A DNA stretch of 23,573 bases from Halocafeteria seosinensis (lineage: Eukaryota > Sar > Bigyra > Bicosoecida). Below the pieces are notes generated by a model. It did not search any database, was not told the origin of the DNA, and was given only the letters and a program-made list of their open reading frames with translations. The number at the start of each line of letters is the position of its first letter. The first letter of the stretch is position 1. Positions 8,649 to 21,152 of the stretch are shown here, piece after piece. The stretch is taken from contig LVLI01001281.1 of NCBI GenBank assembly GCA_001687465.1, positions 1-23,573 of the forward strand. Direction: 5' to 3'. Both the position numbers and the translations under genes were made by a program.

Positions 8649-10584
8649 ATGAATGCGTTTGCAACGAGTAGCAGTCCAAGTAACAGTACGGATCATTCGA
8701 GACGCGAGACGACCAATCACCACGAAGAAAAGGGTGGACTGGCTAACCACGGTAAGGAAGACTTAGATCCGAGGTTCTCGTACTCCGCCGCTCAACAGGC
8801 CAAGTCAGACTTTAAGAAAGCGCGGAACGGCAGTCCTCGGAGCGACCATCAGAAAGCGAACTCAGACTTCTCCCCGCCTCACGGTAGAAACAGGAAATAC
8901 ATATCGGTGGCTGCGTCAAAGGATCAAGGAGACGACGACGGTGTCCGAGGAAGAAATATAACAGTGGAGGAAGAGGCAGACAGATCTAGAAACGGTGTTG
9001 CTCTTGGTGTCTCCTCGAGCTTTTGCAACTCTATAGCCGCTGGCTCTTCGGAAGGCAGCGGGGACCATCGCGGTTCCGAAATTTCGGACAGTAGCATCGA
9101 GTATCAACCACCGATAGGTGGTTCGAGTTATACTGGTATTGGAGCCAAGACGCCAGGACCTGTTAGTACAACGCGCCATCAAAATATAGGAGACAAGAAG
9201 TTCGATTTTGGTGATATTGATTTTGCTATTCAAGAAGACGAAGACGACGACGAGGAATTGGAACACAAGGAAGTCCCTGAAAAAGGATCCAGAGATAAGA
9301 GCCCGTCCAATAGCAATACGTGTGTTGCCTCACCTGCAGCTTCACGGTCGTCCAACTCCAACCAACGTTCTCATCTTGAGTCGATTGAGGCTCTCTCCAG
9401 CTCTCCAACTGAGGGTGTCATCAACGTGAAGGTAGCCCCAAGTAGCACCCAAAGGGAAACAAATTGTGAACGAAAGACTTCGTCCACTACTACAGACGCC
9501 TCATCTTCTACGCAACTTAGCAGATCGTCTGGTTCTAAGAAACCGCCTAAACGCTCTCCAACATCGTCCCCTAGACTGTTCAGATTTGTTCCTTGTTCAA
9601 ATTTATGCACCGCATCCTCTGGAGCTATAGCGCCGAGAGCAGACGAACCGGAAACTGTAGCGAGGAAGGCTTCTGATATGGCAGCCTCTGGAAGTCCGGA
9701 CAATATGGTGCCAACGCAGTTACAGCGACGTATCCGCGGCGTAGTGTGGGATTTTGATAAAACAGTGTTGCGTATTCACGCTTTTGCAAAACGAATATCT
9801 CCCGCTCATGTACCGAAACGACGATTGAGTGAAGATTTTGCCGATCTGGAGGGATTTAAGAGCGTTGTGTATCAATTGGTTAAAAATGATATTAAGGTGG
9901 GTATTGCTTCCTTTGGGAGGCACGACGTCATCAAGGCATATTTAGACAGAACTTTTCCGGACCAAACGATCTTTACGCCGGAGGATATTTGTACGCCGTC
10001 CTCTCTCAATATAGATGGCCTGCGCGATGGGTGCGCCGTGCCCGGAGGAAAATCTGCCCAACTAGAACAGTTCATCTCGCGATGGGGAATCAAGAAAGAG
10101 CAGTTGGTGTTTTTTGATGGTAAGTGGACTGCGACGTGTGTCTATCTGATTTTGTAATTCTATCCCTGGTGGCTGGGTACTGTGCTCAGACGATTACAAT
10201 AACGTAACCAACCTGGATCACGAAGGCTATAAGTGGTACTTCCACACACCCCAGGGATTCACCTCCCTTGTGTGGGCAGAGGCTACAAAAGTCATTCTGG
10301 GGGAAAAGAAATGTGAAGAGATGAAAGAACCGGAACGAGATGACCTAGAAACAACCAGGCAAAAATGCAGCGATGCATTTATTGCAGAAAATGAGAATCC
10401 AAGTACCGGAGGAACTGTCAAATTACAGGTACGTTGCTGTCTCGCAGCTCCTCTGACACAAGGCTCTCCTTGACCTGGTGATTGTGATACACAGGCTCCT
10501 CCTACAAAGGGCAATACCAGTAGGGAAGGCGAGGCAGCATCTCGAGATGTTCATATGGCATACAGTGGGGAACCTAAGAAATGA
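8649..10584 (+). CDS. HAD-superfamily phosphatase with long disordered N-terminus
   Basis: Three exons are inferred at 8649-10119, 10190-10428 and 10495-10584, giving 599 residues. Introns are 70 nt (phase 1) and 66 nt (phase 0), with donors GTAAGT and GTACGT. Residues 1 to about 360 are low-complexity, rich in Ser, Asn, Arg and Asp, with an acidic run (QEDEDDDEELEHKE, about 196-209) and a basic patch (KKPPKRSP) that could act as a nuclear signal. The catalytic part starts at about 360. It has motif I VVWDFDKTV with nucleophile Asp368 and acid/base Asp370, motif II IASFGR, a Lys in PGGKSAQL and, across the first splice junction, motif IV FFDDDYNNV. The all-motif-intact core resembles magnesium-dependent HAD phosphatases; the substrate is unknown. 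Reading through intron 1 would stop after about 13 codons and lose motif IV, so splicing is required. The gene converges on the giant protease gene. Confidence 0.85.
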
Positions 10585-10597
10585 AGGTTTCAAGGTA

Positions 10598-13500
10598 TTA
10601 TCCCGCTATTTCACAATGCCAACTCCATTCTGTGCCATCAGACCTAAAAGAAGAACCCTCCGTGATTTTTTCAGCAGAATATAGCTTGTTACTGCGACCA
10701 AAAACGCAGCCGAACGTTTTATTGTAAGGGTGACAAATTCTGCATCCAAGACAGGGGCCTTACCATCCTCCAGAAGGAATCCTTCGTCGTATAATATCTT
10801 GGGGAACTGCATAATTAGGCTGAGCCATGTCTTCGACATGCCAGGTTAGGGCTACAATCACATCCTTCCTGCTGTTGTGATTCTCCGCTTTCCATTCGAT
10901 TCTTGATTTTACCTTATCAACGTCCAGTACCTGTATACATGTTTTTAAGATGGGAAATAAATTCATAGTTGGCGCTGCTCGGGTGTATGCATGGTCACGT
11001 ACCTCTTCACATCTAAGAGTTACGTTGGTTGACGGATCGTGTCGATCACTTAGAACTTTTCGTAGATTTTCCACGACCGGTAGTTCCAGAGGGTTCCCTT
11101 GATATTCTCGCTGGAGGGTGGAAAAGTAGGAAAAAAGCATTCCTAAATTTGCTTTGTAGCACCGTCCCTTTTGATTGAGCATGCTCTTGCTCAGATGCCG
11201 CTGCATCGTCTCTCTTAGCGAGATGAGAACAGACAGCAACCTTTCAGAAGGGTGGTTGCCGGACGTATCCCCAAAGATGTGCATAGCCAGTTGGTGATGG
11301 CGACGACAGAGGGAAAGTAGCATGGCCATCATGGACGTTAATTTCTCGCAATTCAAAGCATGCCCACTGCTATCTCGTGGGCCATTCTCCCATAACAAAC
11401 AAATTATTTTCACCATCCCGATACAGGGATCTGGATCCTCGGACAAAGTGCCTTCTTGGCCAAAGGCAACGCAATAGTTACGCACAAACCTGTCATTATC
11501 AGCGATCTGGCACAAAACAGCAATAGTTTGCCAGCAATGATAAAACATATCCGGATTTATCGCATCACTGTCACTATGAGGAGAGGGTGGGGCACACTCC
11601 GGGAGGTGCAACAACGACTCAATACTGCGCAATACTGACAAGCTTCGCTTCATGTTTCCCTCGCAAAACCGCTGGATTACCGCTACCATGTATTTCGAAG
11701 CACATGGGCACTTAAACGCTATTTCTATTATCCGCCTGGCAAGTGCAGCTTCCACTTCCGTGGGAGAAAACTTGGGATACGAAGTACCTTCCTTCTCCGG
11801 CGACAATAACTCGATTGCCTCGACTCGAGGGTATTTGGTTGTAACTGTATTGTCAATATCACTTTCATTGCCGATGTTATAGTGCCTCCACAATTTTTCA
11901 TCTATTGTTCTCGCAGCTTTATCGGCCATCAAGAAGGTCGATGCCAATTTATAACTATGGGAATCATCATCGCGTTCACGTAGAAGCAGGAACAGCATCA
12001 GCTTTAAGGGGCCGTTTGCTGTTTTGCGCTCACGACCCGCTGGAACGATTAGAGCAGGAAGACTGCGAGGACCAGTGTGCATAAATGCGCCACAATCGGG
12101 AGTGAATTGACCAGATCTCCTTTGTCGAATTGGTAGCATTTGTACACGCCTCCAAGAAATCTCACTTCCATGGTTTTCAAGTGCAGTACACTCTGACAAT
12201 TTCAGTTTTATCGGTGATTGAGGTCCTAGCAGCATCGCAGCTATAATACCTATCACTTGCCGACACATTAAATTCACCGAAACGTGATTGCTTCGACAGG
12301 ATAAAGTAAACAAAAACTCCCACAGCGACTCAGTTCTGTCCGGAAACCGAGATACGCATGTAATCGAGTTGAGGCAATCCACGATAATTTTCATTATCAG
12401 CAATGGAGGTTCCGGGCAGGCGTAAATTAGCTCTGTCAAGCTGTGGCAATGGTTGTTCTGAAGGATCCACTCCGCGCATTCTCGAGTACCTTCTAGTGCT
12501 GCGGAATCGATATTCAGGGCGTGAGTTACCACAGTTGCAAGCAGCGAAGAGACAGAACTTCTGACAGAGAATGCTGGGGAATGCAACATGGTAACAAGCC
12601 ACGATTGGTCGTGGTGACCGAAAAAATGCAGCAGGCCCTTGGTAATATCTCCAGGCGCTGATTCCGTGCTCACGGTATTTTCGAGCTTCTTCAGACCCGC
12701 TTCTACTGGACCAGTCCGCTCCGTGCGCGACATTGTATTGATAAGCCAGTCTGCTATGAGGGATGCCTCCACTTGCTGAATTTGTTCAGCCGAAAGAATC
12801 GTTGGAATGATCAATTCACACATGAGACCTTGCAACCTCTCGGAACACAGCCAGGAGCTCACTCTGAGTAGAATATTGTCTCGGTGGATGTCGGTCACAA
12901 GCTCTCGTGGGATGCTTATGGGTTTTTCACGATTCTGGGTGCACTCGGGTAGCACCTTACTATACAATAGCATGTATGCGCTTCTCGAGTTTGTAGAAAC
13001 ATCATTAGAGCCGTAGCATTCACTCTCTAATATCTCCTCGTCCAGGTCCACCTCAAAAACAGCAGTATCATCAAATCGATACCATATTTCTTTGGCGATG
13101 GCATCTGTTATGTTACTTCTGGTTGTTGCTGAACGCCCTCGCAGTCGCTGTCGTTCTTCTTGCTCTCTATCTCGAATGTAGGCGTAATAATGCCCATGCC
13201 CAGATCCACCGCTGTGGACAATTATACCGACAAGTTCGTACTTATAGTGATCGGGTTGATCTGGGCCGTTAGCTTCCTGCAAGACCGCAGAACGGCAGTA
13301 CGGCCATAAATCCAGCTTCATTGGGAAGACGAAGCGATCGTGAAGCTTTTCGGATTCCAGAGTCGAAAAGTTGAATACGAACCGTTTAGCGTGGACAAAG
13401 ATATAGTCTTTCGGGTCTTCGATCAAAGAACGTCGCTGAGTGGAGACAGTTTCTGTATCATTCGGTCCTTCTACTTCCCATTTGTAGTCATTTATCAGTT

Positions 13501-16500
13501 CCCCTATCGTCAAATCGCGCAGCGAGTTTTCAAGAGTTTTCATTCCTTTCACATCACAGCTTATGCAATATTGATGGTTCTGACGTTCCTTATAACGGCC
13601 AGTGCCGTCTAAGGCGTTCAGATAAACGTATTCGTTGAACCCGATCACTTGTTCCAAAGCGTGTCTCGAAGCAGCTTGATGTCGTCCTTTCTCGCCGTGA
13701 ATTCCATCGGTAACGTGGTTTAGTACACCTAAGCAAAAATCGTGAGCATCTTGCTGTTGTGAAAGGTCCATGGAATCGGAGGAGTCGTCGGCATACGCGG
13801 TGCATAAAGGTGTGGGGTCATAATATCTGCGCTCTGAACAGTGTAGCACAGAAAACGTACGCTGGAGTTCTCTTAAAAACGGATTGGAAAGAGGAAGCTT
13901 CGGATTGGTCCCTTCGCCAGCACTCAAAACCATCAGGCGGAAGGGCGGGATTGCATACAACAATTGGATTACAGTGCTCATATAGCAAGTATTTCCAAGG
14001 TTTTTCAAGCCCAAATAACCACTTTCGCTTCGAAGGAAGTTCTCTGGATTAATACCCCAATGGTCAGGGGCCGAACCGACGATTTCACCTTGCCACAATG
14101 TCAACCCAGTGGTGCATGATGAAAGCTGCCTGAGCCAACTGCTGACCACAGAACGTATGCGATTGCTTTCAGCCATTGAAGAGTAGTACTCTGACACGAT
14201 AAGATGTACAACTTGGTATGCCATATCGCGGCTCTTGCTGCTTCGGGCAATAGGTTCAGGGTGGTCGGCATGAGTTTCCGAGACGTCAAACATGACGCAA
14301 CTCAATACTTGTTCTAGAACGCGACATACAGTCGCTTCTTCGCCTGGCATTAGTTCACTCCGATTCTTCTTCCAATGCAGTAGTACAGATATACATGACT
14401 TCATCAGCTTCAGATAACCAATGATCGTCGGATTTTCACCACAAACAACACTTCCTCTCGATTCACCTGTCACAGAGTACTGTTGATCTAAGAGGGGAGC
14501 GAAGCCTCGCCGAAGGACAGCTTTATATACGTGAGGGTCGATCTCTTTTGCCTTTGGCTGCACTACTTTTTCCATAGAACTCTGAAGCAGGGACGCTACA
14601 CGCGAGATTGGAATACCAACTCTATCGGCTTGGCCTGCCAAGCATAACGTCTCAGAGATGATGTCGAACAACATGATCACTAGACGGTTCCTCTCAGTAT
14701 CATCACAGTAGGTAGCACACAGGTCCATTGAGTCGTTCCCTGCTTTTATGAGACTCTGCAACAAGTGAGCGCAGGTTTCGGGCTGCGTGTTAACAAGAAA
14801 CTGAAGTTCCATTCTACAGGCTCTTAGAGCGTATTCACCAACTGGCGGATTTTTTTCAATAGATTCTACTAATGTTTCAATGAGATCCTGAGCATCTTTC
14901 GCCTTCTCCGAGCTTCGCACCAATGAAGCATGTATTGCAAAGACTGAACGTACCAAGCCGTCTCGAACAACACCATTAACGGAGAGTTTTCCTCGGCATT
15001 GGCTCATCAGTGCGGTTACAACATTCCTAAGTCTATCGCCTACAGGTTCGAAACGAACAGGACTGATATCCTCTAGCAAATTTCCTTTCGCATCCTCGAC
15101 CAATGCATCCCGACAAAAGTACCTCATGAGGCTATCCTCAGCTTCGCTGCCCAGAACCAGATGGAATAACACTGCAACATGGGCGTACAATGCAAAGTCC
15201 GCTAGCAATGGAAAGAGATCAGTGACAGATGACAGCTTCCCTATGGCTGTTATCACCTGAGGAATAGCTCCATTATCATCATTTTGAATGAGATTGTCAC
15301 TGCTATTGGCTAATCGCAGACCCGCCTGACAGGATAGGAACAGCCGTAGCAACTCCGGATACCTTTCCGGGAAATTCATTGGATGGCACAGACGGAGAAG
15401 TTCCACACCATTCTGAACACGAGCAACATCATCGTCGAGTGCTAGCCTCAGGAATAGCGAAAACTGCTCATGTTCGTTCCAGGAGAATCCAGAAAGTATA
15501 TCGTTAAGTTCTTCCCGTAACAAAGTCCACAACGGAACGTTTGTAGTAAGTGTAGCCCTTAGGTTGGAAGTTTCATTACTGTAGGGATACGCTTGTATAT
15601 CCCTATGCTGGTGAGCCAAAGATAGCATTTCTGAATCTGGTGTGTTGATGAATATTTCATTCCTTCTGATTGCACGGAGAATTTGACTCTTGACCACATC
15701 TGTCTTTGTTCGCGATGCAAGCCGGTACAGGCAGAGAAAGTCGTCAAGGGATAACAGCCCGTCTTTGTCCTCGTCGAAGTCAATGAAAATTTCCAGCGAA
15801 GTTACGTGCTCATCTTTAGTGGGAATACCGTATTTGTCAGAGAAGCGTTCGAAATCATCAGCCGACATCATAGTCTCGCCACTCTCACTCTGCTTCGAGT
15901 TCGCACACTCGTAAAACCAAGTGCGAAATATCTCGCTCGCCTCCTCCGTAATTTGGTTATTCTTCAAAAGCGGAACTCTGCGGCCGCGAGATTCTTCTGA
16001 GTCATTCCCAACGGACTCAATTTTCGATATCCAGTTATCCCAGTGCTTCTCCACTAGAAGTTGCATGGAGCCGCGTTGACAGCCTGAATGCAGCTCTCCC
16101 AAAGTTAAGCATCTCTTCCGCCACGAAATACTGTATTTGCTTCCGTCGTCGAGAAACGTAGACAAAGAAAGATTTTGCGAAGCGTAATGTAAATTGTTGC
16201 TTATCTCGTCCCAAATACACCGGAGTTCTGTATTAAGCCGGCGTTTTATTGTCCATCGAAAAATAGTTTTTTTCTCTCCATTACTGACCTTCATTCGATC
16301 GACTAAATTTGCCAATTTACTGTCCACAATCACTTCAACGTACGTGCTCAATGGTACGAGCGATGCTATCGTGGTAGAAGATGGAGCCTGTGGACTGAGA
16401 TCAGATTCCTCTAAGAACGCGACGTATAAAGAGCAGAGTTTCTTAGCGACATTTGAATCATGCCTGCTTAAATTAGCAAGCTGTTTAAATTCTTCGATGG

Positions 16501-19500
16501 CATCGGCAACAGTCTCACTTGATGCATTGGAGCAGTACGTAACTGTGAGTAGGTCCCGTACCCTGGAGAAGATGTCCATCGAAGTATCCTCAATACATAA
16601 TCTCCAAGGTACATCCCTACCTAACATTGCTTTTGGGGAAGAATTGGCGATAAAAAACCTATAGTCGAACCAACAATGTGAACCGTGCAAGACACCCAAG
16701 GCCTCGAACTGGCGGCATAGCTTTAACCGATCACCCGACGAGAGTGTTGCTACCTCAGCGTCACAAACTTTCCAGCAAAGACCAGTGGGCAATATTAGGC
16801 CTTTTCCGAGATTGGCCAGAATGAAGCATTCTACCCACATTTGAAAACGATTAGGAGCCGTGACAGCAGATAATCCGCTGGAAAAATATTTGCCTGTTGC
16901 CAGCAAACTGAGGATTTCCGCACAGCTACTGTCAAAGATATTTAGATCCTTGCTCGCATGTGACAAACTGAAACTCTTCCCATCATTTTCCCAAATATCT
17001 GCTAAGCACTTTGCAAGCTCCGGTCCGGTTGTTTCTGTCGAACAGGCTTTCGAAACTAGGAGACATCGCTGACAGTAAAGCAGTCGTTCGGCCCAACAGG
17101 TAAATATATCGGCATAACAAGATGATACCGACTTAGAGTAAAACGTGTCTAGCAGAAGTTCTAGCCTCTTTGCAGAGAGACAAATACTCGTCTTGCTCAA
17201 CAAGAGATACGTCAGCAACTGCAGCCTGTAGTTCAAAGGTGGTACTTCCGGTTGGTCCCGGAGGCATTGGTGCTTGGCGACTTCGCACAAATCATCTATC
17301 AGCGTGTCGACCATGGAGTTCTTTTCTTCTAGAAGTTGAATTGGGGCATCAGCCGCGTCGTTGTCCTTCCGTAAAATTACGTGTGCATGCAGTAACTCGG
17401 TGAGAATTATGGTCGAAGCGTCAGCAAACGTGGATTCCGTGATGTTTCTCAGAGAAGACACCGCATATACTCTCAGGAATTTTCCATACTCTGCAGTGGC
17501 CAGCAATTCAATAAGACGGTCTCTCGCAGCCTGTTGCAGCTCATTCGAAAGTTGAAGGTGCTTATCTGATCTATCTAAAAGCACGCTGTGTTCGGTAGCT
17601 CTGTGAAATGTTTCCATACAAGTTTCGAAGATTTCATCGCCTATCTGTTCGCATTCCTGGTGTAGCTTTGTGCTGAGAGGACGCATACGTACATCATTGA
17701 AGTTTATATCACCAGCTTGAATACACCAAAGGGCATCCATAAGTTCTCTGATGACGATTTCGCTATCAGGACGAGGACAACGGCTCCCAATATCTGACAA
17801 CGTACATATCATAGACTTGTTCAACCTGTGAGCAGCAATCGCTTTGAACATCGTAGTGATGCACTGAACTTGGATATCTGAGAATAATGAAGCCTGCTCT
17901 GTCAACATGGTGGAGAACTTCTTGGCAATTTGTGAGTTCCCCTCTCCTTCTGACAGTGTCAAAAACACCTGACAAACCATGGAAGCGAATATTTTTACGT
18001 TATTTGATACAGTGATTAGCTTCATCAACGACTCCATATGATTCAAGGCTTCCATATTATGCGAGTTACCGAAAATAGTCGTCGCGTGATCAAATTCGTC
18101 CAATAGGATGAGTATGCTGGCTCGCGTCCAATCCGAACTACGGGTGTCAGCTCCACCACTACACTCTGTATCCATTGTGACACGGACAACAGAATCAATG
18201 CTTTGGAATGCTCGAAGCTTTTCACTAAACTTCGTGGAGCGGAGGGAATCCCAATGCCTTAAAAGTGAGATCATGTTGCCAACATAAAGTAAATGGGACA
18301 CCTTGCAGCAATGTCCAAGCAGTGACAGGGAGCACCTGATGGCTAAGCTGTTCATATACTCCCGAGACGATTGCATTGCGCTAACCTTCCGAGTGCACCG
18401 CATAACCTGATAAACGACATATACTGCGAATGGAGTCGCAACCTCTGTACGCACGTAGTGCAGAAGGTCGCCAATAATATCCAGCACAAGAGGATGATCC
18501 CAAACAAGCTTGCCTAAAGAAACCGATGTAATTCTCCGGAGGACTGTCCAAAACAGCGAAAGTCCGTGCTCTTCCAAAAACTTGCACTGCACGCGGGAAA
18601 TTTTGCGATCAAAAGGCGATTTTTCCCAGGGTAGTAGCTGATCCTCCACGCAATGCCGATCTAGAATTGTAGATAGTGCGCTTAGCAAGTTTGTTCTACT
18701 AACTTGACTCAACGGACATATGCCGCAGTCATCATTGAAGAGAAGCTGTACGGTCAAGCCACTAAGGGAGACGTTTTGCTCTTCATTGACATGTTCATTT
18801 CCGACAAGTTCCTGAACTATGGACAAATCGTAGGGAAACGACGCACCTACTATTTCCGGAAGCACTTTCTCATTTAAACCTTGTAAAAGTTCGTCGCAAT
18901 GATAGTGGCTTGCATGCTCACTTGTCGACCGGATATATACTCTCTTGTCACTAAGGGCGTCGATGTAGGTTGTTTTAGGATAAGATCGCTTTAAACGATC
19001 TGAGGGAAGCGTTACCCACTCATCATATTCCGGCCCGAATCCGACAAATGCACCTCGTACATCAATTTGCTCTCCAAGAGGAGAATAGACACGGTACCCC
19101 ACTTTCCGACGGTTTGCTGATCCAGACGATTGGGCAGACAATACCGTGCATTTTTGCCACCCTAGCTTCTCGCTCCGTCCATCAACAATTTCTCCTCTTT
19201 CGTATTCTGCAGAGACAAATACATAACCCACAGTTTGACGGCTGGGACTCACTCTGTATAGTGAAACGGCAACACTTACCAGCAGCACTGTCTGTCGCGG
19301 TGGATAACGCTTGCGTATTTCTGATTCTGGACGACCCTATAGGAACGCGGACTTCTACTTCAATACCTGGAATTTGAGCCAGTATTTCGTTACCATCATT
19401 AAGAATCACTTGTGCCGCGTGGTAGGATCCATGATGTTCCACATCTAAATTATCTCCAAAATTCAGATTGCGCTGCCACGTCTCCTCATTGTCATGTTGC

Positions 19501-20339
19501 TCAACCCCTGCCCACTCATTTTGGTCCGTGTAAAATGGTTGATTACGATCGAGCACAATCTCTAGTAACCTTGTCCCACATAGTATGCCCTGAGGAAGAT
19601 ATGTCGTTTCTATGTCCATATCTTCCGCTGAGTAGATACCAAAGCTAAATGCTACGAATGCTGCTACCGACCCTGCTAATAGCGGCACGTGTTCCACGAA
19701 GTCCTCAGCAGGTGTTGAGTGATCTTGTGGAGAGGCCCCTTCACGCACCGTCTGTTCAATGACTGTCGATCCTGGAATCTTCAGAATGTTTTGCATTACA
19801 GGGATTAGCCTTTCTACGATTTCCTGTATCTGTGACGTATCCCGAGCCTGCTGCTTAGCTATTCTCAGCAGGGATTCCAAGCGTATGACACAAGCCGACA
19901 GAGAATCAAAAATGTTCATCTCAGTTCCTTCTTTGTTGTCGTCCTCGTTACTTTCCTTGTGCTCACTTTTCGATTCTTGCAGCCTTGATAAGAGGTTACT
20001 AGCCTGTATAGCCGTGGTCTCTGCAGTGGTGGCGATGTAAGACAACAATTCCTGGGTATCTTCCACACGAGTCGTGTAGGTCACTTGCGTATCTCCAGCC
20101 GCAGTACCACCACCACAACGTCCATGTCCTTCAGTCAACGGCGGTGACACGGGCGGACGCGCAGAGACCGTGTTTGAACCACTATGCGCGTTCATTGATG
20201 TAGTATTTGTTGCTGTGAATTCCCCTCCCGTGGTGGTGCTGGAGGTACTGGAATTCGTTGTTGTGCCACTACCAGCGGCAGAAGCAGAGCTTTGCTCATC
20301 CTTCTTGCTTCCCTTGAAAGGATTCTTAAAGCGAACCAT
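10598..20339 (-). CDS. Giant ubiquitin-specific protease (USP, C19 family)
   Basis: Deubiquitinase that removes ubiquitin through a papain-like Cys-His-Asp site. Inferred exons, 5' to 3', are 20339-19280, 19206-10764 and 10691-10598, about 3,198 residues; introns are 73 and 72 nt. Start is ATG 20339. Residues 1-120 are Ser/Thr/Gly-rich. A chromo/Tudor-knot-like segment follows exon 1 (about 355-430, ending YDEWVTLPSDRL). A very long helical-repeat-like middle contains one EF-hand loop DEDKDGLLSLDD (1498-1509). The catalytic domain (about 2083-2440) has the Cys box GLKNLGNTCYM (Cys2094), QQQDAHDF, the His box GSGHGHYYAYI (His2359) and WYRFDDTAV (about 2398). All catalytic residues are present. 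The finger keeps one CxxC (CISC) but lacks the second. Size and plan resemble USP9X/USP24/USP34-type proteases, while chromo-like and EF-hand parts are unusual. If the last intron is retained, the protein ends at 10760. Confidence 0.9.
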
Positions 20340-21152
20340 GTTTCTCTCTATATGTCACGGCGAGGGCGATGAAAAACAATCTGGATTTCTTTGGTGTGGT
20401 TGAAGATGGGGCAAGTTGAACTCGGATTTATCGCATTGCTTGTACCACATACATAACCACAGAAATGTGGAAACAGTAGGAGCGACCTATCCAAATATGN
20501 CAGTGCAGCAACTTACATGGACATTTGCATGCTGTATTATGGAGCCGCGAGGGGCTTTCGTCGAATGGGATCCATTCAATGGGTGACGAACCGTGAAATC
20601 AATTCGTTCACTTAGGAGCGAAGAAAAACAGCCATACACGAGTCACGACCTGTGGTTCTCGTTACGCTGATACGATGGTTCGTCGACACTCAAGGAACCA
20701 CATAAACTGCTATGTTTTGCGGAAGTTTGATAGACAGATACATGCTGTATGTGTTAGCACCTCGAATGTGCTAAAACTTCACTGATTTTGAAGTTGTAAC
20801 TCTGCCACCACATGATACATGATGACAGATACGTAATGAATAATTCATGGCCTACCGACTGACGATTAACTGTGGATGACGACTAGACCCAAGCAGAGTG
20901 CAACAACAAAGAGGTACTACCAACTGCCACTACCTGCGCTTTAGAACATCTCTAGGATTTCCATCTACAAGCAAGGGAAATACACGTGTATACGTTTTCC
21001 TGCATTTGTTCCTGCTTGCCAACTAGCCTATACAAGAAATACGGTACATCAATCTGTGTCCTTCGTCATGCATTCGTCGTAGGCATTCGTTTTGCGCATA
21101 AGAAGGCCTTGGCATTACAAAGGGTCAACATTACGGCGTATGGAGGTGTGGG
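20340..21152. other. Intergenic region with tandem hairpins and an undetermined base
   Basis: This 813-bp spacer lies upstream of the protease gene and downstream of the sigma adaptin gene (both minus strand). No frame encodes a recognisable protein. Base 20500 is N. It contains two abutting perfect hairpins at 20754-20795, an 8-bp inverted repeat TGTGGTTC/GAACCACA (20651-20658, 20695-20702), another GACGAACC/GGTTCGTC (20585-20592, 20677-20684), and a weak box C/D snoRNA-like pattern at 20807-20875. A structured non-coding RNA is possible but unproven. Confidence 0.5.
20754..20795. repeat. Two abutting perfect 7-bp hairpins
   Basis: TTAGCAC/GTGCTAA (20754-20760, 20768-20774) encloses a 7-base loop. 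The next base starts AACTTCA/TGAAGTT (20775-20781, 20789-20795), also with a 7-base loop. Each unit is 21 bases long and there is no gap between them. The stems differ in sequence, so this is not a simple tandem duplication. Confidence 0.55.

Noticed and set aside
10606-10839. 77-codon minus-strand frame at the protease 3' end
   Set aside because: It is a shadow in another frame over the last protease exons and the proposed 72-nt intron.
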